Shown in pieces: positions 1-10,845 of a DNA stretch of 64,000 nucleotides (its first letter is position 1; each line of letters begins with the position of its first letter). This stretch comes from Diadema setosum (Eukaryota; Echinodermata; Echinoidea; Diadematoida; Diadematidae). The stretch spans positions 10,454,102 through 10,518,101 of the forward strand of contig CM067077.1 of assembly GCA_033980235.1 (NCBI GenBank), read 5' to 3'. The translations under genes were made by a program, and so were the position numbers. The notes under the pieces were generated by a model. That model saw only the letters and a list, made by a program, of their open reading frames with translations. It did no database searches and was not told the DNA's origin.

Positions 1-410
1 TCAAAACTTCTACACAGAATTTTGACCTTTGACTTCTTTGACCTTTGACCTTGATTTTTGACCTATATTGTACATTTTGCTACAAAATGCTACTCCTTTG
101 CCATTTGTAACCCAATTTCAATTCCGTTTGCTTTAAGTGATGGCACTAGGTGAGGGCTTCAAAACTTCTACACAGAATTTTGACCTTTGACTTCTTTGAC
201 CTTTGACCTTGATTTTTTTACCTATATTGTACATTGGCTACAAAATGCTACTCCTTCGCCATTTCTAACCCGATTTCGATTCCGTTTGCTTTATGTGATG
301 GCACTAGGTGAGGGCTTCAAAACTTCTACATAGAATTTTGACCTTTGACTTCTTTGACCTTTGACCTTCATCTTTTTACCTATATTGTACATTTTGCTAC
401 TAAATGCTAC
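1..410. repeat. 158-bp tandem repeat, about 2.6 copies
   Basis: The same text starts at 1, 159 and 317, giving a period of 158 bp with few differences. Each unit carries two reversed DR1-like blocks of the form TGACCTTTGACCT, plus a conserved TATATTGTACATT stretch. The array runs straight into a hairpin terminus at 411-450, so it is probably the internal tandem domain of a non-autonomous element truncated by the window edge. Confidence 0.85.
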
Positions 411-450
411 TTCCGGCGGGGACATATATTACGCACCGCGTAATTTCTAC
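411..450 (+). mobile_element. Helitron-like 3' end (hairpin plus CTAC)
   Basis: A 7-bp stem (ATTACGC/GCGTAAT, loop ACC) spans 428-444 and is followed by TTCTAC. A short hairpin a few bases before a CTRR-type end is the hallmark of a Helitron 3' terminus. Here the last base departs from CTRR, so this would be a mutated copy. The 5' end lies outside the window. The class assignment is inference. Confidence 0.45.
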
Positions 451-1470
451 TTTTCCTTGTTTTACAATGAAAATCGGTTTTAGCATGGCCGAGACATTAA
501 AAGAAACAAAAACAAAACAAAGTCAAATAAGGAGATCATAATTAAAGATGGGTACCTGCTACTACCATGATTATGAGGATACACCTAATAGATATGTTAG
601 CCATTCCAAAACCAATTTCCATCAAATAAGCGTGTGAATTTCTCCTGGAATTACATTTTTTTTTTACACATTTCATAGGAGGTTTTTCTTTACCTCACCA
701 AAAAAAAAAAAAAAAAAAAAATGCTAGAAACTTGAAGTTAGGTCTCAAGAAAAAATATGCGATTCCTTTAAAAGTAGATTAACGGCGATGAGAATGATGG
801 AATGGAAAAAATGCGAAAATCAAGCTGTCTAAAAAGTGTAATAAATGAGGTTATTTTCATATCGATGTGACGTTGTGGTGTGTGAATGAACTCGTATATA
901 GTCGTTATGTGCCTATGTCATAATAACATGGCATCACACCGCAGGTTTCTTACACAAGTACCCATAATAGATCCACGACGATTTGCAGCTTTTCTTTGTG
1001 TAAGACGCGATCGTGTAGCTGCATCCAGCCACTCTGAATATGGCTATTACGCGTCTGGCTGGATTATGAAGACACATGGCTGTATTTGTAAACACTGCAA
1101 ATTTGGGCAAAACCCCACCGGCATTCGCCAAATTTGATCTCAATATTATGATATTTTGCGATGAAATGATATAAGGCTTACAGCCTTCAAAAAGTGCGGA
1201 AAAACAGGATTCGCTCATTCGTTCAAGATTAAAACGTGAATTTAATGTCTTCACGTCTGCTCTGTGCCAATGACAACCAGCTACCCACCTCCCATTGTGA
1301 CATCTGACGTCTGTTGTTTGTCATCAGTTTTGTTGTCTGAATACATGTTCGTGGTTAAATGAAAGGGGGGGGGGGTGGGTTAAATACCATATCCCAGTTT
1401 TTATACGGAAACATAAAATCAATACCCTACGTGTTTTTTTTTTTTTTGTTCTTTATCGCGCTTTGCTTTC

Positions 1471-1492
1471 TTTTTGTTTGCGTAAACCACAG
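1471..1492 (+). promoter_or_regulatory. Possible 3' splice site of a 5' UTR intron
   Basis: A pyrimidine-rich tract ends in ACCACAG at 1492, 202 bp upstream of the zinc-finger start codon. The equivalent site is kept in copy 2 (near 27352). The fit to an acceptor is reasonable, but no donor can be placed, so this is a weak suggestion that the coding exon is the last exon of a spliced gene. Confidence 0.25.
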
Positions 1493-1694
1493 GTGGAATG
1501 CAAGACAGCTGGGGAATCCTCCTGAGTAGCGTCTGATCTCCAGCCGTGAACACGCAAGATACTATAGTATAGGAATTCCATGGACAGTTTGATTCTACTC
1601 ACTTGCATGTTCTTTCGTGATTCGTGAGAAATTCGTGAGAAGCTCTCTTTTCAAGGACTTTTCAGTGCCAGGAAGGGCCCACAAAATACCCAAT

Positions 1695-3629
1695 ATGGCT
1701 GAGTGTGAGGAAGATCCTGATGCTTTGTTTGAAGAAGCATGGAATCGCATTCCGAATTTCTATGTTGGACAACGCTCAAATGATTGTCCAAGCACATTGA
1801 TAATTTTATTGGAAGGCCAGTCGACGCAAGGCGCATGGGATTCAAACAAAACATTAACTAACCAGAATGCCTTAGACGATGCATCATCCCTCGCGAAGGC
1901 GACAACGGAAACGAATGGCGAAAATCGTTCGAAGACAACGCAACAAGGTTCAAGTGATACCAATACATCCTCAGCTCAATTCGCGACAGAAAACCGTGGA
2001 TGTCCTGATTCCTGGACAGATGGAAGTAGCGTCAAAGTTGTTTGTACTGAGCTCCAAGATCTTGGTGAAATAAAAGATGGGTTCGATGTCTTTGAGGTGA
2101 AATACGAACCAGAAGGCGATTCAAACGATTTGTACGCCGAACAACATCACGTGCTAAATATTACTGAAGACACGTCAAAATCTCTTGGCCAACAGCCAGC
2201 GACAAATGGTGCAGGAACAACCACGCGCGCACACTTGTTCAGGGCGGTCAGAGCAAACAAAAAGCCTAGTGTATATGTGGAAGAGCCAGACGTGGAAGAG
2301 CCACATACACCGCAGAGTGAGATGCGTGAGGAAATGGAAAGCAATGAGCAAGATCGAGCGAATATCAAGAGTATCGTGAGAGAAAAAAACAAATTGAAGA
2401 AGAAAGAAGAAAGCAAAAAGAAAAATATTGAAAATGTTAATGTGGTAGAGCCAGACGTGGAAGAGCCACATACAACACCGAATGAGATGGGTGAGGAGAT
2501 GGAAAGCAATGAGCAAGATCGAGCGAATATCAAGAGTATCGTGAGAGAAAGAAACAAATTGAGGAAGAAAGAAGAAATCAAAAGGAAAAATGTTGAAAAT
2601 GTACACCTCAAAGAACCTTTGTGGCCCAATGATAACGACTTTTGTCAAGGCTTAAAAAGGTACCAATCAAGGGGAAAGTATACGGATGTTTGCATAGATA
2701 AAGTGCGAGACAATGTTGAAAGAGTGGTAATCGGCAAAAAGAAACACTATAGGTGTAAGTTATGCCTTAAGACTCTGCTCGGCATAAAGCCCATCATCGT
2801 ACATGCATGGTGTCATGTCAAAGGAAACTACTTCGTTTGTGACAAATGCGGGCGGAAATTCAAGACCAAATTCAGGTATGACGTTCACAGAGAATTTCAC
2901 GCACAAGGACTGTGGAGAGAAATCCCTGGTCCAGGCAGCCGCCTGTACACGTGTGCAATGTGTCACAAGTTTTTTCCCACCAACGCTTTGTTGTCATCCC
3001 ACAAAATAACCCACACAGAAGAATTCCCTTTCCAATGTGGCATTTGCGACGAAAGTTTTCGGAACGCGGATCAACGCAATAGGCACGAATTTAAAACACA
3101 TCAAAAGGCTAGGAGGAAACGGGACTGTTCCGTTTGTGGTCAAGTACTCAGCTCTAAAAAATCGCTTGATTGTCACATGAGAAAACACAAGTACTACAAG
3201 GCAGATCTGGAACTATTCGCTTGTGACAAGTGCTCGGAAACCTTTCGTTCTGAAAGCAAACTTGTTGATCACTTGAAGGCGCGTCATCCATTCCGTCCTT
3301 TCAGTGCAACGTGCGAAAAGTGTGGTCGCAGCTTCTGCCTACCTTGCAATCTCACGCAGCATCAACGGGTCTGCACCGCCGACAAACCCAGAAAATACAG
3401 TTGCAAGACGTGCGGTAAAGAGTTTGCCACGAGTATGGCGGTGACCCGTCACAAAAAGATCCATTCCGATGCTCGCCCGTTCAAATGTCGACACTGCGAC
3501 ATGACTTTTAAATATTCCGATACGAGACATCGGCATGAGATTCTTCATTTCAAGGATGGCGAGTTTCGTGACGTTAAGCGACATACGTGGAAGGTTAGCC
3601 ACGGAAAGGATGGGAGACAACTTCGCTAG
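1695..3629 (+). CDS. C2H2 zinc-finger protein, paralogue 1 (644 aa, single coding exon)
   Basis: This is probably a nuclear DNA-binding protein. The ATG at 1695 is chosen because it has A at -3 and G at +4 and aligns with the ATGs of both paralogues. The frame is open upstream to a GTG at 1617, which is not a likely animal start. Residues 1-190 are acidic and of unknown function. A charged module of 55 residues occurs twice (193-247, 248-302), each ending in a lysine-rich, coiled-coil-like stretch. Nine fingers follow: C354-H374, C382-H402, C420-H440, C448-H469, C478-H498, C510-H531, C540-C560 (C2HC, last His replaced by Cys), C570-H590 and C598-H618. Linkers are mostly not the canonical TGEKP. 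No effector domain (KRAB, BTB, ZAD) is recognised. The closest relative is at 27562-29520. Target sequence and function are unknown. Confidence 0.88.
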   Translation: MAECEEDPDALFEEAWNRIPNFYVGQRSNDCPSTLIILLEGQSTQGAWDSNKTLTNQNALDDASSLAKATTETNGENRSKTTQQGSSDTNTSSAQFATENRGCPDSWTDGSSVKVVCTELQDLGEIKDGFDVFEVKYEPEGDSNDLYAEQHHVLNITEDTSKSLGQQPATNGAGTTTRAHLFRAVRANKKPSVYVEEPDVEEPHTPQSEMREEMESNEQDRANIKSIVREKNKLKKKEESKKKNIENVNVVEPDVEEPHTTPNEMGEEMESNEQDRANIKSIVRERNKLRKKEEIKRKNVENVHLKEPLWPNDNDFCQGLKRYQSRGKYTDVCIDKVRDNVERVVIGKKKHYRCKLCLKTLLGIKPIIVHAWCHVKGNYFVCDKCGRKFKTKFRYDVHREFHAQGLWREIPGPGSRLYTCAMCHKFFPTNALLSSHKITHTEEFPFQCGICDESFRNADQRNRHEFKTHQKARRKRDCSVCGQVLSSKKSLDCHMRKHKYYKADLELFACDKCSETFRSESKLVDHLKARHPFRPFSATCEKCGRSFCLPCNLTQHQRVCTADKPRKYSCKTCGKEFATSMAVTRHKKIHSDARPFKCRHCDMTFKYSDTRHRHEILHFKDGEFRDVKRHTWKVSHGKDGRQLR

Positions 3630-3828
3630 ATAAACATGTATGGTTCCAAGCTAAGTCGGCGGCTAAGGACTGATTGGAAAAAGACTGCATTTTAAGTGTT
3701 GACTGAACTCGACATATCGATACAGTAACAAGGTACTTTTCTAAAAAGATAATTCTGCACTTGGTACTCGAGAATCAGATAGAATATTGCTTCAACGCAT
3801 CGAAATCTATGACACTTTTTGTTTGACA

Positions 3829-4150
3829 TACTGTGGATAAGACTCTTGACTCCCAATCTGAGGACCCGAGTTCGACTCCGGTCAAGTGCTTACGTCCTTG
3901 GACAAGATGTTTTTACTCACCGTATCTCTCTCGACCCATGTACAAGAAGGTACCTGGCAGTGTTAGGGTAATTATGATAATTGGTGAGATTTCTGGTAGA
4001 GCAGTTGCAACACAGACGAAGCCGTACCCGGGATAGCAGACCTTTGTATTGGTAATGCTGATGATGATGATAATTATGAATAATGATAATGAAAATAATA
4101 ATGACATCAATGATATTATTGTTATTCTTACCATTAGTATTGTTATTATT
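3829..4150 (+). mobile_element. tRNA-derived SINE with simple-repeat tail
   Basis: A box-B-like GAGTTCGACTCC lies at about 3869-3880, followed by a SINE body with GTACAAGAAGGTACCTGGCA and an ATG/ATA-rich tail. The A box is weak. The same SINE start follows paralogue 2 (from about 29725), where it is cut by another element. The structure fits SINEs common in marine invertebrates, but the family is not named here. Confidence 0.6.
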
Positions 4151-4539
4151 ATTATTATTATCATCGTCATCATAGTTATAGCAAATTAAGCTGGATCGGT
4201 TAATGAGACTTTTGAGGAACAAAAAATCACCCTTGTTTCCTTATTTGTTGATGTTTTCTTGTTGTGGATTATTTTGGCAGCGGGCGCGTCCTTCATCCCA
4301 TAATGGTCGTCACGAGGTCTTGGATGTGCCCGCCGTCGCTTCTCTAAGGGATGGAGATGGGGGGGGGGGGGAGAGAAAAAGAAGGGGGTTTAGTATTACA
4401 TATAATATTTAGGCCTACACTTAGGCTATTTATGCCTTTTGTTTTTCACGAGGCTGGGTACGCCTCACATTTGGTGCATTTTATTATTATTATTCTTATT
4501 CTATTTTTTGGGTCAGGGACAACGTTTTTGTTTTCCAAT
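4151..4539. other. Unassigned AT-rich stretch with a G run
   Basis: A G run at about 4360-4370 and short simple repeats are present. No open frame longer than about 70 codons and no recognisable gene is seen. Confidence 0.5.
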
Positions 4540-5443
4540 GGGCCGAATGCATAAAACAAGCAATTGCTTGTAAGCAATAGTTATTGCTTCAAGCAAAAGC
4601 ACAAGCTCGTCTAGCAAAAGGTCTAGCTCAAGCAATTATTGCAATGGTATCTAGCTCAAGCAATTATTGCTTAAATCCATATGCATAATCTTTTGCTTAT
4701 GCCAATACCTTTTGCTTGTCCCGCACAAGCAATTGCTTGCGTTTTCAACAAAAGGGACGTCACGCCTGTGCGAACACAAGAACAAAGGCGAGTGTGGCAG
4801 CATGTATTTGAAAGGGCATGTGTGTGTGGAAACATTTCCTGACATAGCAGAAGAGCTATGAAATGCACACACAGACATATACACACACATCTATACACAC
4901 ACACACGTATTACTGGCTGATTCCCATCACTGCAGCTTACAGCAGCCCGGATCTGCCAGATCGCACGTGGAGAGAGGTCTCCTCGCTCTCCACCGAAGTC
5001 AGACATCCTACCTGTTTTTCATCACATTTTGCGTGCTAACCACTGGACATTCCCGTTGTTGAAATGAAAAAAATTTTTCTTACACTACTTATGAGTAATT
5101 TCTTGTAGATTTATACCACTCCTTCACAACTGTGGTCTTTCTTTCATAAATATGAAAATGATACTTAAAAGGAAACGTTCCGGTTAAGCAAAAGTTCAAG
5201 CTCATTTTACAGAGCTTGGAAAATCGTAAGCAATTGCCAGCAAGAACTAGCAAATGGTATGTTTTATGCATACGTTTTTAAGCAAATGCTTGGTCTCTAA
5301 GCAATTGCTTGCTGGCAGCAAGCAATAGCTTGTGCTTGCTATCAAAAGCTTCTGCTTGCAAGCAATTGCTTGTTTTTATGCATACGGATTCGAGTAAAAG
5401 GCTAGCACAAGCAATTGCTAGCGTTTATGAATGCATTCGGCCC
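4540..5443. mobile_element. Foldback/TIR element with AAGCAATTGCTT repeats
   Basis: The ends are inverted: GGGCCGAATGCAT at the left and ATGCATTCGGCCC at the right, with AAT directly outside both ends as a likely 3-bp target duplication. Both arms are filled with variants of the 12-bp palindrome AAGCAATTGCTT (roughly 4555-4740 and 5270-5420), around a central unique part. There is no coding capacity, so it is non-autonomous. The 3-bp duplication and GGGCC ends are compatible with PIF/Harbinger, but AAT is not the usual target. Confidence 0.75.
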
Positions 5444-5667
5444 AATTAAGCATTAGAATAAAATGTTCTTTGGATACACTGCTGACATTTCTTTACGAAA
5501 AAACATTTTAGATTGATATATAAACTGTATTGCCTCTATGATGTTGATGATGGTGATATTAGAAATGGGCAGCCAAATGCACATCCCTGACTGTAATTGT
5601 TTTCACTATATACCTGTGCCAGTATATAATTTCTTATGTCGGATTTTAATACTTCAATGCTAAAAAT

Positions 5668-6440
5668 TGTTTCATATCACATGGACTCTGAATTAAAAAA
5701 GAAGTGCTGCACCTTGATGAGACAGTAACTCCATCTGAAACATCTAGTTAAGAATAATGTTTTGAATAATGATTATTTCCTTCAAAAAGCGAATAAACAC
5801 ATGCCGATTTCGCGTAAGGATTCAAAATACACTGTGATAAGTGAAAGGAGTGGACCTAATCAATTTCGATTTTTTCCTCTTTTTTATATTTTCTGAAAGA
5901 GCTATTCCTTTACCATGTAAAGTATCGTAAAACAAAAAGGAAATTGTATTTTTTCTTTGCATTTTTCTCTAGACCATTTGTGTGTGTGCATGTTGTCCCA
6001 TTTATTGCAATGAGCGCAGCTTGGCGAAGTTATATCATAACACATGGACACTGAAATAAAATAAGAAAACACGCTCCTTGATGAGACAATTTTCCATCTG
6101 AAATAATCTAGTTATATCACAATAAGGTTTTGAATAATAATTACATGTATTTCCTTCACAAAGCGAACAAAACATCGCACATGCCGATTTCGCGTGAGGA
6201 TTCAAAATAATCAACACTGTCGGTGAAACGGAGTGGACCTAATCAATCTCGATTTTTCTCTCTTTTTTGTATTTTCTGAAAGAGCTATTCCTTGACTACA
6301 TATATGTAAATCTAAATTTCTGTATCGTATAACAAAAAAGGAAATTGTGTTTTTTATTTGCAGTTTTTCTATACCTGTACCATTTGTGTGTGTGTGCATG
6401 TGGTCCCATTCATTGCAATGAGCGCAGCTTGGCGAATTTA
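5668..6440 (+). repeat. Tandem duplication, two units of about 365-400 bp
   Basis: The text from about 5668 to 6030 is repeated from about 6031 to 6440 with moderate divergence. Both units share a CATGCCGATTTCGCGT block and a GCAATGAGCGCAGCTTGGCG end. No coding frame is preserved between the units. Confidence 0.8.
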
Positions 6441-6660
6441 ATAGACACTTAACTTCAAAGCCTCTTTTCTATCAGGAAATACTTTTCCAAAGTGTGTGTC
6501 TTCTTTCCATTATTACAATAGTAAGGAAAGTCAATTTCTACATGTGGATCATTTTTAAGCTGTAATCTGCAGGGTCATATGTTATGTACAAAATGTTGCT
6601 CTTCCCATAACACATATCAAAATACATGCAGGGAACCTTTTGACTTGTGTATACTCTTAA

Positions 6661-7947
6661 TTTTTATGCCTCCGTCACGAAGTGGTACCGGAGGCATTAT
6701 GTTTTCGGGTTGTCCGTCCGTCCGTACGTCCGTCCGCTTTCGTTTACACGATAACTTGAGTAATATTCACTGGAATTTTACCAAACCTAGTCCAAGTATG
6801 AAGTATGATGGGGCAATTATTTGATTAGATTTTGGGTGAAATCGGCTGAAGGTCAAAGGTCAAGGTGAAATCATGAAATTGTATCCGTTTACGCGATAAC
6901 TCAAGACTGGATAGAGCAAATTTCACCAAACTTTGTTGGAGGATGATGTATGATTGGACAATTACTTGAACAGTTTTTCAAAGAAATCGGACGGAGGTCA
7001 AAGGTCAAAGATCAAGGTCAAATCCTAAAATGTATCTGTTTACGTGATAACTCCAAACTGGATGAAGCAGCTTTCATCAAACTTGGTCTAAGGATGATGT
7101 ATGATGGGACAATTAGTTGAGTAGATTTTAGTGACATTGGTCAAAAGGTCAAGGTCAAAGTCAAATGCTACAAATGTTGCAATTTCCCCCATATATATGC
7201 AATGCAAAAAAGATATTTTCAAGAAACTTGGTGTTGACATGTACTCCTGCGTAAAGATTCTCCAGAGAGAGTTTCATGTCATAAGGTCAAAGGTCAAAAG
7301 GTCAAAGGTGAGGTGAAAATGTTGCAATGTCACTTTTCTCGCAAATGGTTCAATGTATCTTCGTGGAACTTGGTACATACGCGTGTACTGACTGGCAGGG
7401 ATTATCTAGGGAATATAGGGGTCATGTGTCAATAGTCAGGGTTCAAAGGTCATGGTCAACTCCTCAAAGTTTTACTCTTTCCCTCATATTATATGCAATG
7501 CTTGCATTATTAGTTTCAAACTTAATACATGCATTACCTAATAGAGATTCTCTGGGAAATTTCCAGCCAGAAGGTCAAAGGTCAAATGTTAAGGGTGAAA
7601 GGCCAGGTTTCAATGCCCCCCCCCCCCAAAAAAAAAAAAAAAATCATTTTGTACCGTCATTACACTCTTTCTTCATACCTTGGAAATTACTCGATGCATA
7701 AATTTATACAAAGGTCTGTCAGAATTCAAGTAAAAATTCTCAATTCCCCAAATATGTGTACCTGCACACTCTTAGAAAATTAAAGCAAACCCAGTTCAAG
7801 ACATCTCTGACAAACCTGTCATTTCAATATTTTGCCAGTTATGTGAAACTGTCATGGATCACACATTGTGAAGGCATTGTACTATACGCCTATTGGGAGA
7901 ATCATACATTATGGCGGAGGCATCAGTCGCCATAGCGACATTTCTAG
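6661..7947 (+). mobile_element. HINE/Helentron-like element A
   Basis: The 5' end is a T run followed by ATGCCTCCG and an imperfect hairpin ending in GGAGGCAT. A CCGT microsatellite follows, then several blocks of AGGTCA half-sites about 120 bp apart. The 3' end has GGCGGAGGCAT, an inverted copy of the 5' block, then a GTCGC/GCGAC stem and TTTCTAG. Inverted subterminal repeats, a microsatellite and a 3' stem-loop before CTAG inserted at TT are the architecture described for Helentron-derived HINE/DINE-1 elements. No Rep/helicase is encoded. The class assignment is inference. Confidence 0.7.
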
Positions 7948-7985
7948 TTACATTGTGTATTTGTGTTTGCTATAAGAATAATAAA

Positions 7986-7989
<4 letters not shown>

Positions 7990-8022
<33 letters not shown>
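7990..8022. repeat. (TA)n microsatellite
   Basis: About 16 TA dinucleotides lie just downstream of element A. Confidence 0.95.
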
Positions 8023-8026
<4 letters not shown>

Positions 8027-8081
8027 ACCTGAACTTTTAAAGAACTCGATGTTCATGCTTTGTTCTATTGCTTAATATAAA

Positions 8082-8465
8082 AGGCATGAAAGTGAACGAA
8101 CACTATACGATGTCTCCTCCCTGTCACAACCGTGTTATGTATATGTAACATCAGTACTGTGTAACATATCGTGTATGTGTGTGTGTGTGTAGTCGTTACA
8201 GAAAGGAGGAGCTAGAGAGGAGCTAGCGGATGTTTCGTCCGTTAACTTTAATGCCCTTAATATAAATGCATTTACCAAGCTTTCAACTTTTTTACCAGTC
8301 TTCGGCAATCAACGTGCAAAAATTGACCAATTCGCTACAGAATTTGAAGGTATAAAGCAAAAACGAAAGCAAATCAACAACATACCGTAGTTAACAGTCA
8401 TGCTCTTTACCAGAATTCGACATGTGACAAGCACGGAGGTGCAAGCAATATTGCTTTAATAAATA
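8082..8465 (+). repeat. Dispersed repeat, copy 1 (partner at 35398)
   Basis: A stretch of about 380 bp starts AGGCATGAAAGTGAACGAA and includes a TG microsatellite and GGAGGAGCTA. It matches 35398-35795 in the same orientation with substantial divergence. No coding frame and no clear termini are seen. Confidence 0.6.
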
Positions 8466-8480
8466 CAGTGTATATTGTAC

Positions 8481-9429
8481 AACTTCAGTCAGCAAAGAAA
8501 AAAAAAAGTCAACGCTTTTTCAAGTTTATATTTCTCATAGAATACATGTGTATTTGGCTGAAAGCTAATGTATTATACCACATTGAATGTACAAGTGTAA
8601 TTTAATTAGCTATCAACCTGCTGGCTTAACAAAAAGGGAAACTTTACGCCTGAGTGAACACCATTATAATGTTTTTCTCTACCAGGGCACAAAAGTAAAA
8701 ATGGCAAAACTGAACAAGTTGTCATTCATGCGTATGTGCTCTTCCTTATAGAAGAATAAAAACAAACGACAAATCTCACACAAAAAGAAACATGAGTTAA
8801 GTTGCAAAAATCAACATTTGATATCTGTACTGTCTTTAAAGCCCAAAAGATCAATGTAGGGCGAAAAATATTGGAGGAAATAAAGCATCTTATGTCAACA
8901 TGAACAATCTAAATTCAAATGAAATAAAAGACGTAATAATTAACGGAAATGGTAGAAATGTGAGCTGGTTTTTCAAATAAGGAAATTTAAATAATGTTTG
9001 GTTCTTGAAATTGTCTCATTGATTTTAAATTACTAGATTAAAAGAAACAGAGAAAGAAATTCTGCTCTTTTAATCATCTGTACGCTTATTATTCCCCATT
9101 ATATGTAATTTGAAGTTAGACTTGACAGAAAATTATTATTTTTCCCCTCTGTTGTCAAACTTTGTTTTTCATAGAGGTTATAAAGAGAAAGAAAAGACGA
9201 TTGAAACTTATTTTTGCTATTTCGTTCATGTCTCTCAGTGCGTTGAGCTGTACTTTTGTTGCCAATGTTATCGTGAAGGGTATTTGCAAATGAAAGAGAA
9301 CATACCAATTATTGCCATTTTTAATTTTGTGTCTTGGAGGACAAAAGCGAATGTGCTCACTTATGCGTATATGGTTTTCGTTTTAATTAGCGCAATAGCG
9401 CAATAGCCAATTTATTATGGTAGATGATA
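8481..9429. other. Unassigned AT-rich stretch
   Basis: There is no gene, RNA or repeat structure I can support. An opposed 98-codon and 69-codon open frame pair near 9100-9400 has no recognisable similarity and AT-rich, non-coding-like composition. Confidence 0.5.
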
Positions 9430-9437
9430 TGATTTCA

Positions 9438-9495
9438 GGGGCCGCGGAAGCGGGGGGGGGGGGGCTGGGGGGGGGGCTGCAGCCTCCCCCCCCCC

Positions 9496-9527
<32 letters not shown>

Positions 9528-9667
9528 TTTGGTTCGTTAAAAAAAAAAAAAAATCGAAAAAAAACATTCGACAAAAATCACAACCCTCATCAATTTCAAT
9601 TCCCAAAGATTCAGCCATTAGATTCTTCCCGTCTAAGCGGGGGGGGGGGGGGGGGGGGGGGGGGGAA
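9438..9667. repeat. Long G and C homopolymer cluster
   Basis: Runs of G, then of C (more than 20 bases), then a CA repeat, an A run and another run of more than 20 G lie within 230 bp. The left end, CAGGGGCCGCGGAAG, looks like a DNA-transposon terminus. Run lengths in such sequence are unreliable in assemblies. Confidence 0.8.
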
Positions 9668-9968
9668 CGACACAGAACCAATAAACTGAATACCTCGCTT
9701 GTATGTAATTGGCATGTACATACAGAAACACACACACATATATTATAATATGTACATGTATACATATGCGTATTCGATTGAATAGTAATGTGTGTAAACG
9801 AAACAACCATCATGTAAAAGAGAAAAAGGAACCATAATGTATACGTGTGTGTAATCCAAGAAAGATGGATTTACCTTTACGCTGAGAAGGCTGACTTCAG
9901 ATGTGGAACTTTGCACCATTTAGTGGTCTGAAAGATGCACAAATAATTATTGTAAAATAGGTTATAGC

Positions 9969-10215
9969 TCTTCATTCCGAAGGTTCGTTGTTCCGAATTC
10001 TCTTAAGTTCTAAGATTCGTTATTTCGAAGGTTCATTGTTCCGAATTTCATTTTCGAATTAACCAATCTTCGGAGTAATGAACCTCCGTAAGAACGCCAC
10101 AAATTTTCGGATTAACGAACCTCTAGGTACAGAGAATTTGCGTGTTTCGGATTCACGACCCTTCGGAATATCGAACCTTCGGAATAGCGAACCTTCGGAA
10201 TAACGAACGGAATAC
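9969..10215. repeat. Foldback of TTCGGAATAACGAACC units
   Basis: The left half carries CCGAAGGTTCGTTGTTCCGAA-type units and the right half the reverse complement GAACCTTCGGAATAACGAAC, so the segment folds on itself. Units are roughly 20 bp with single-base differences. There is no coding content. It is a small foldback-type repeat. Confidence 0.7.
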
Positions 10216-10407
10216 ACCCGGAAAGATGGTCCCAGCAAGATACTGATCTATCAAAGTGGGAAGTGGAACCTTTAGATTTTCTCTGCGTGTATATTGCTCG
10301 ACATTGGCCTGGTTGCCATATGCACTAAAGAGTTATGTCGCCTGTATTATTAGTGAACCGACAAATAACTTCATAAGGTCAATCTTTTAGATAGATATAT
10401 AAATATA

Positions 10408-10611
10408 AAGATATTATATTTTAAGGCCCCGAAGTAGCACTTAGACAGGTCGATCATTTTGGATGTTATCAATTCGAAAATTTGATTGTCATTTTTGAGG
10501 GACATACTGCAGTATGTCCCACAAAAATTGCAATCAGATTTTCGCATTGATAACATCCAATATGATTATTTTTTTTTTCAATGCTACTTCAGGGTCTTAG
10601 AATATGACATC
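10408..10611. mobile_element. Palindromic MITE centred on CTGCAG
   Basis: The two arms of about 100 bp are reverse complements with scattered mismatches. The centre is at 10509/10510 in CATACTGCAGTATG. The flanks 10620-10675 and 10779-10836 are a second, wider inverted pair, so the two may belong to one nested foldback. Confidence 0.7.
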
Positions 10612-10619
10612 TTAGCTCT

Positions 10620-10838
10620 ATTTTGCAGAAATCCCCATTCGATTTGGTTAAGCGGTCACAGAGAAATGGGGATTGTAGTAAAACATGTCATGAGTCTGAT
10701 TCTTCCAAGTTTAGCACTTCGATGATTTTGTGTGTGAACAATAGACAGAACTTGGACAAAAGAGATTCCCGACATCCTCTGCAAAATTCCTAATTTCTCT
10801 TTGACCACTGAAGCAAATCGAATGGGGTTTTCTGTAAG
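10620..10838. repeat. Inverted pair flanking a 100-bp spacer
   Basis: The block with CCCCATTCGATTTG at the left returns as CAAATCGAATGGGG at the right. The arms are about 55 bp and the spacer about 100 bp. Confidence 0.6.
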
Positions 10839-10845
10839 ATGTGAT

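Larger units (their letters stand above)
465..3951 (+). repeat. Segmental duplication, copy 1 (zinc-finger gene plus flanks)
   Basis: The segment matches 24950-25617 and then 27044-29845 in the same orientation. The match covers about 1.2 kb of 5' flank, the zinc-finger coding sequence, the 3' flank and the start of a SINE. Copy 2 carries about 1.4 kb between its two matching blocks that copy 1 lacks. The shared SINE shows that the duplication came after the SINE inserted. Confidence 0.85.

Noticed and set aside
1617..1694. Upstream extension of the zinc-finger frame from a GTG
   Set aside because: GTG starts are not expected in animals, and the ATG at 1695 has a good context and aligns with both paralogues.
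2147..2648. Antisense frames rich in F, S and L across the zinc-finger gene
   Set aside because: They mirror the Lys/Glu-rich charged module on the sense strand; shadows of a real gene.
9383..9813. Poly-proline and poly-glycine open frames
   Set aside because: They read through G and C homopolymers.
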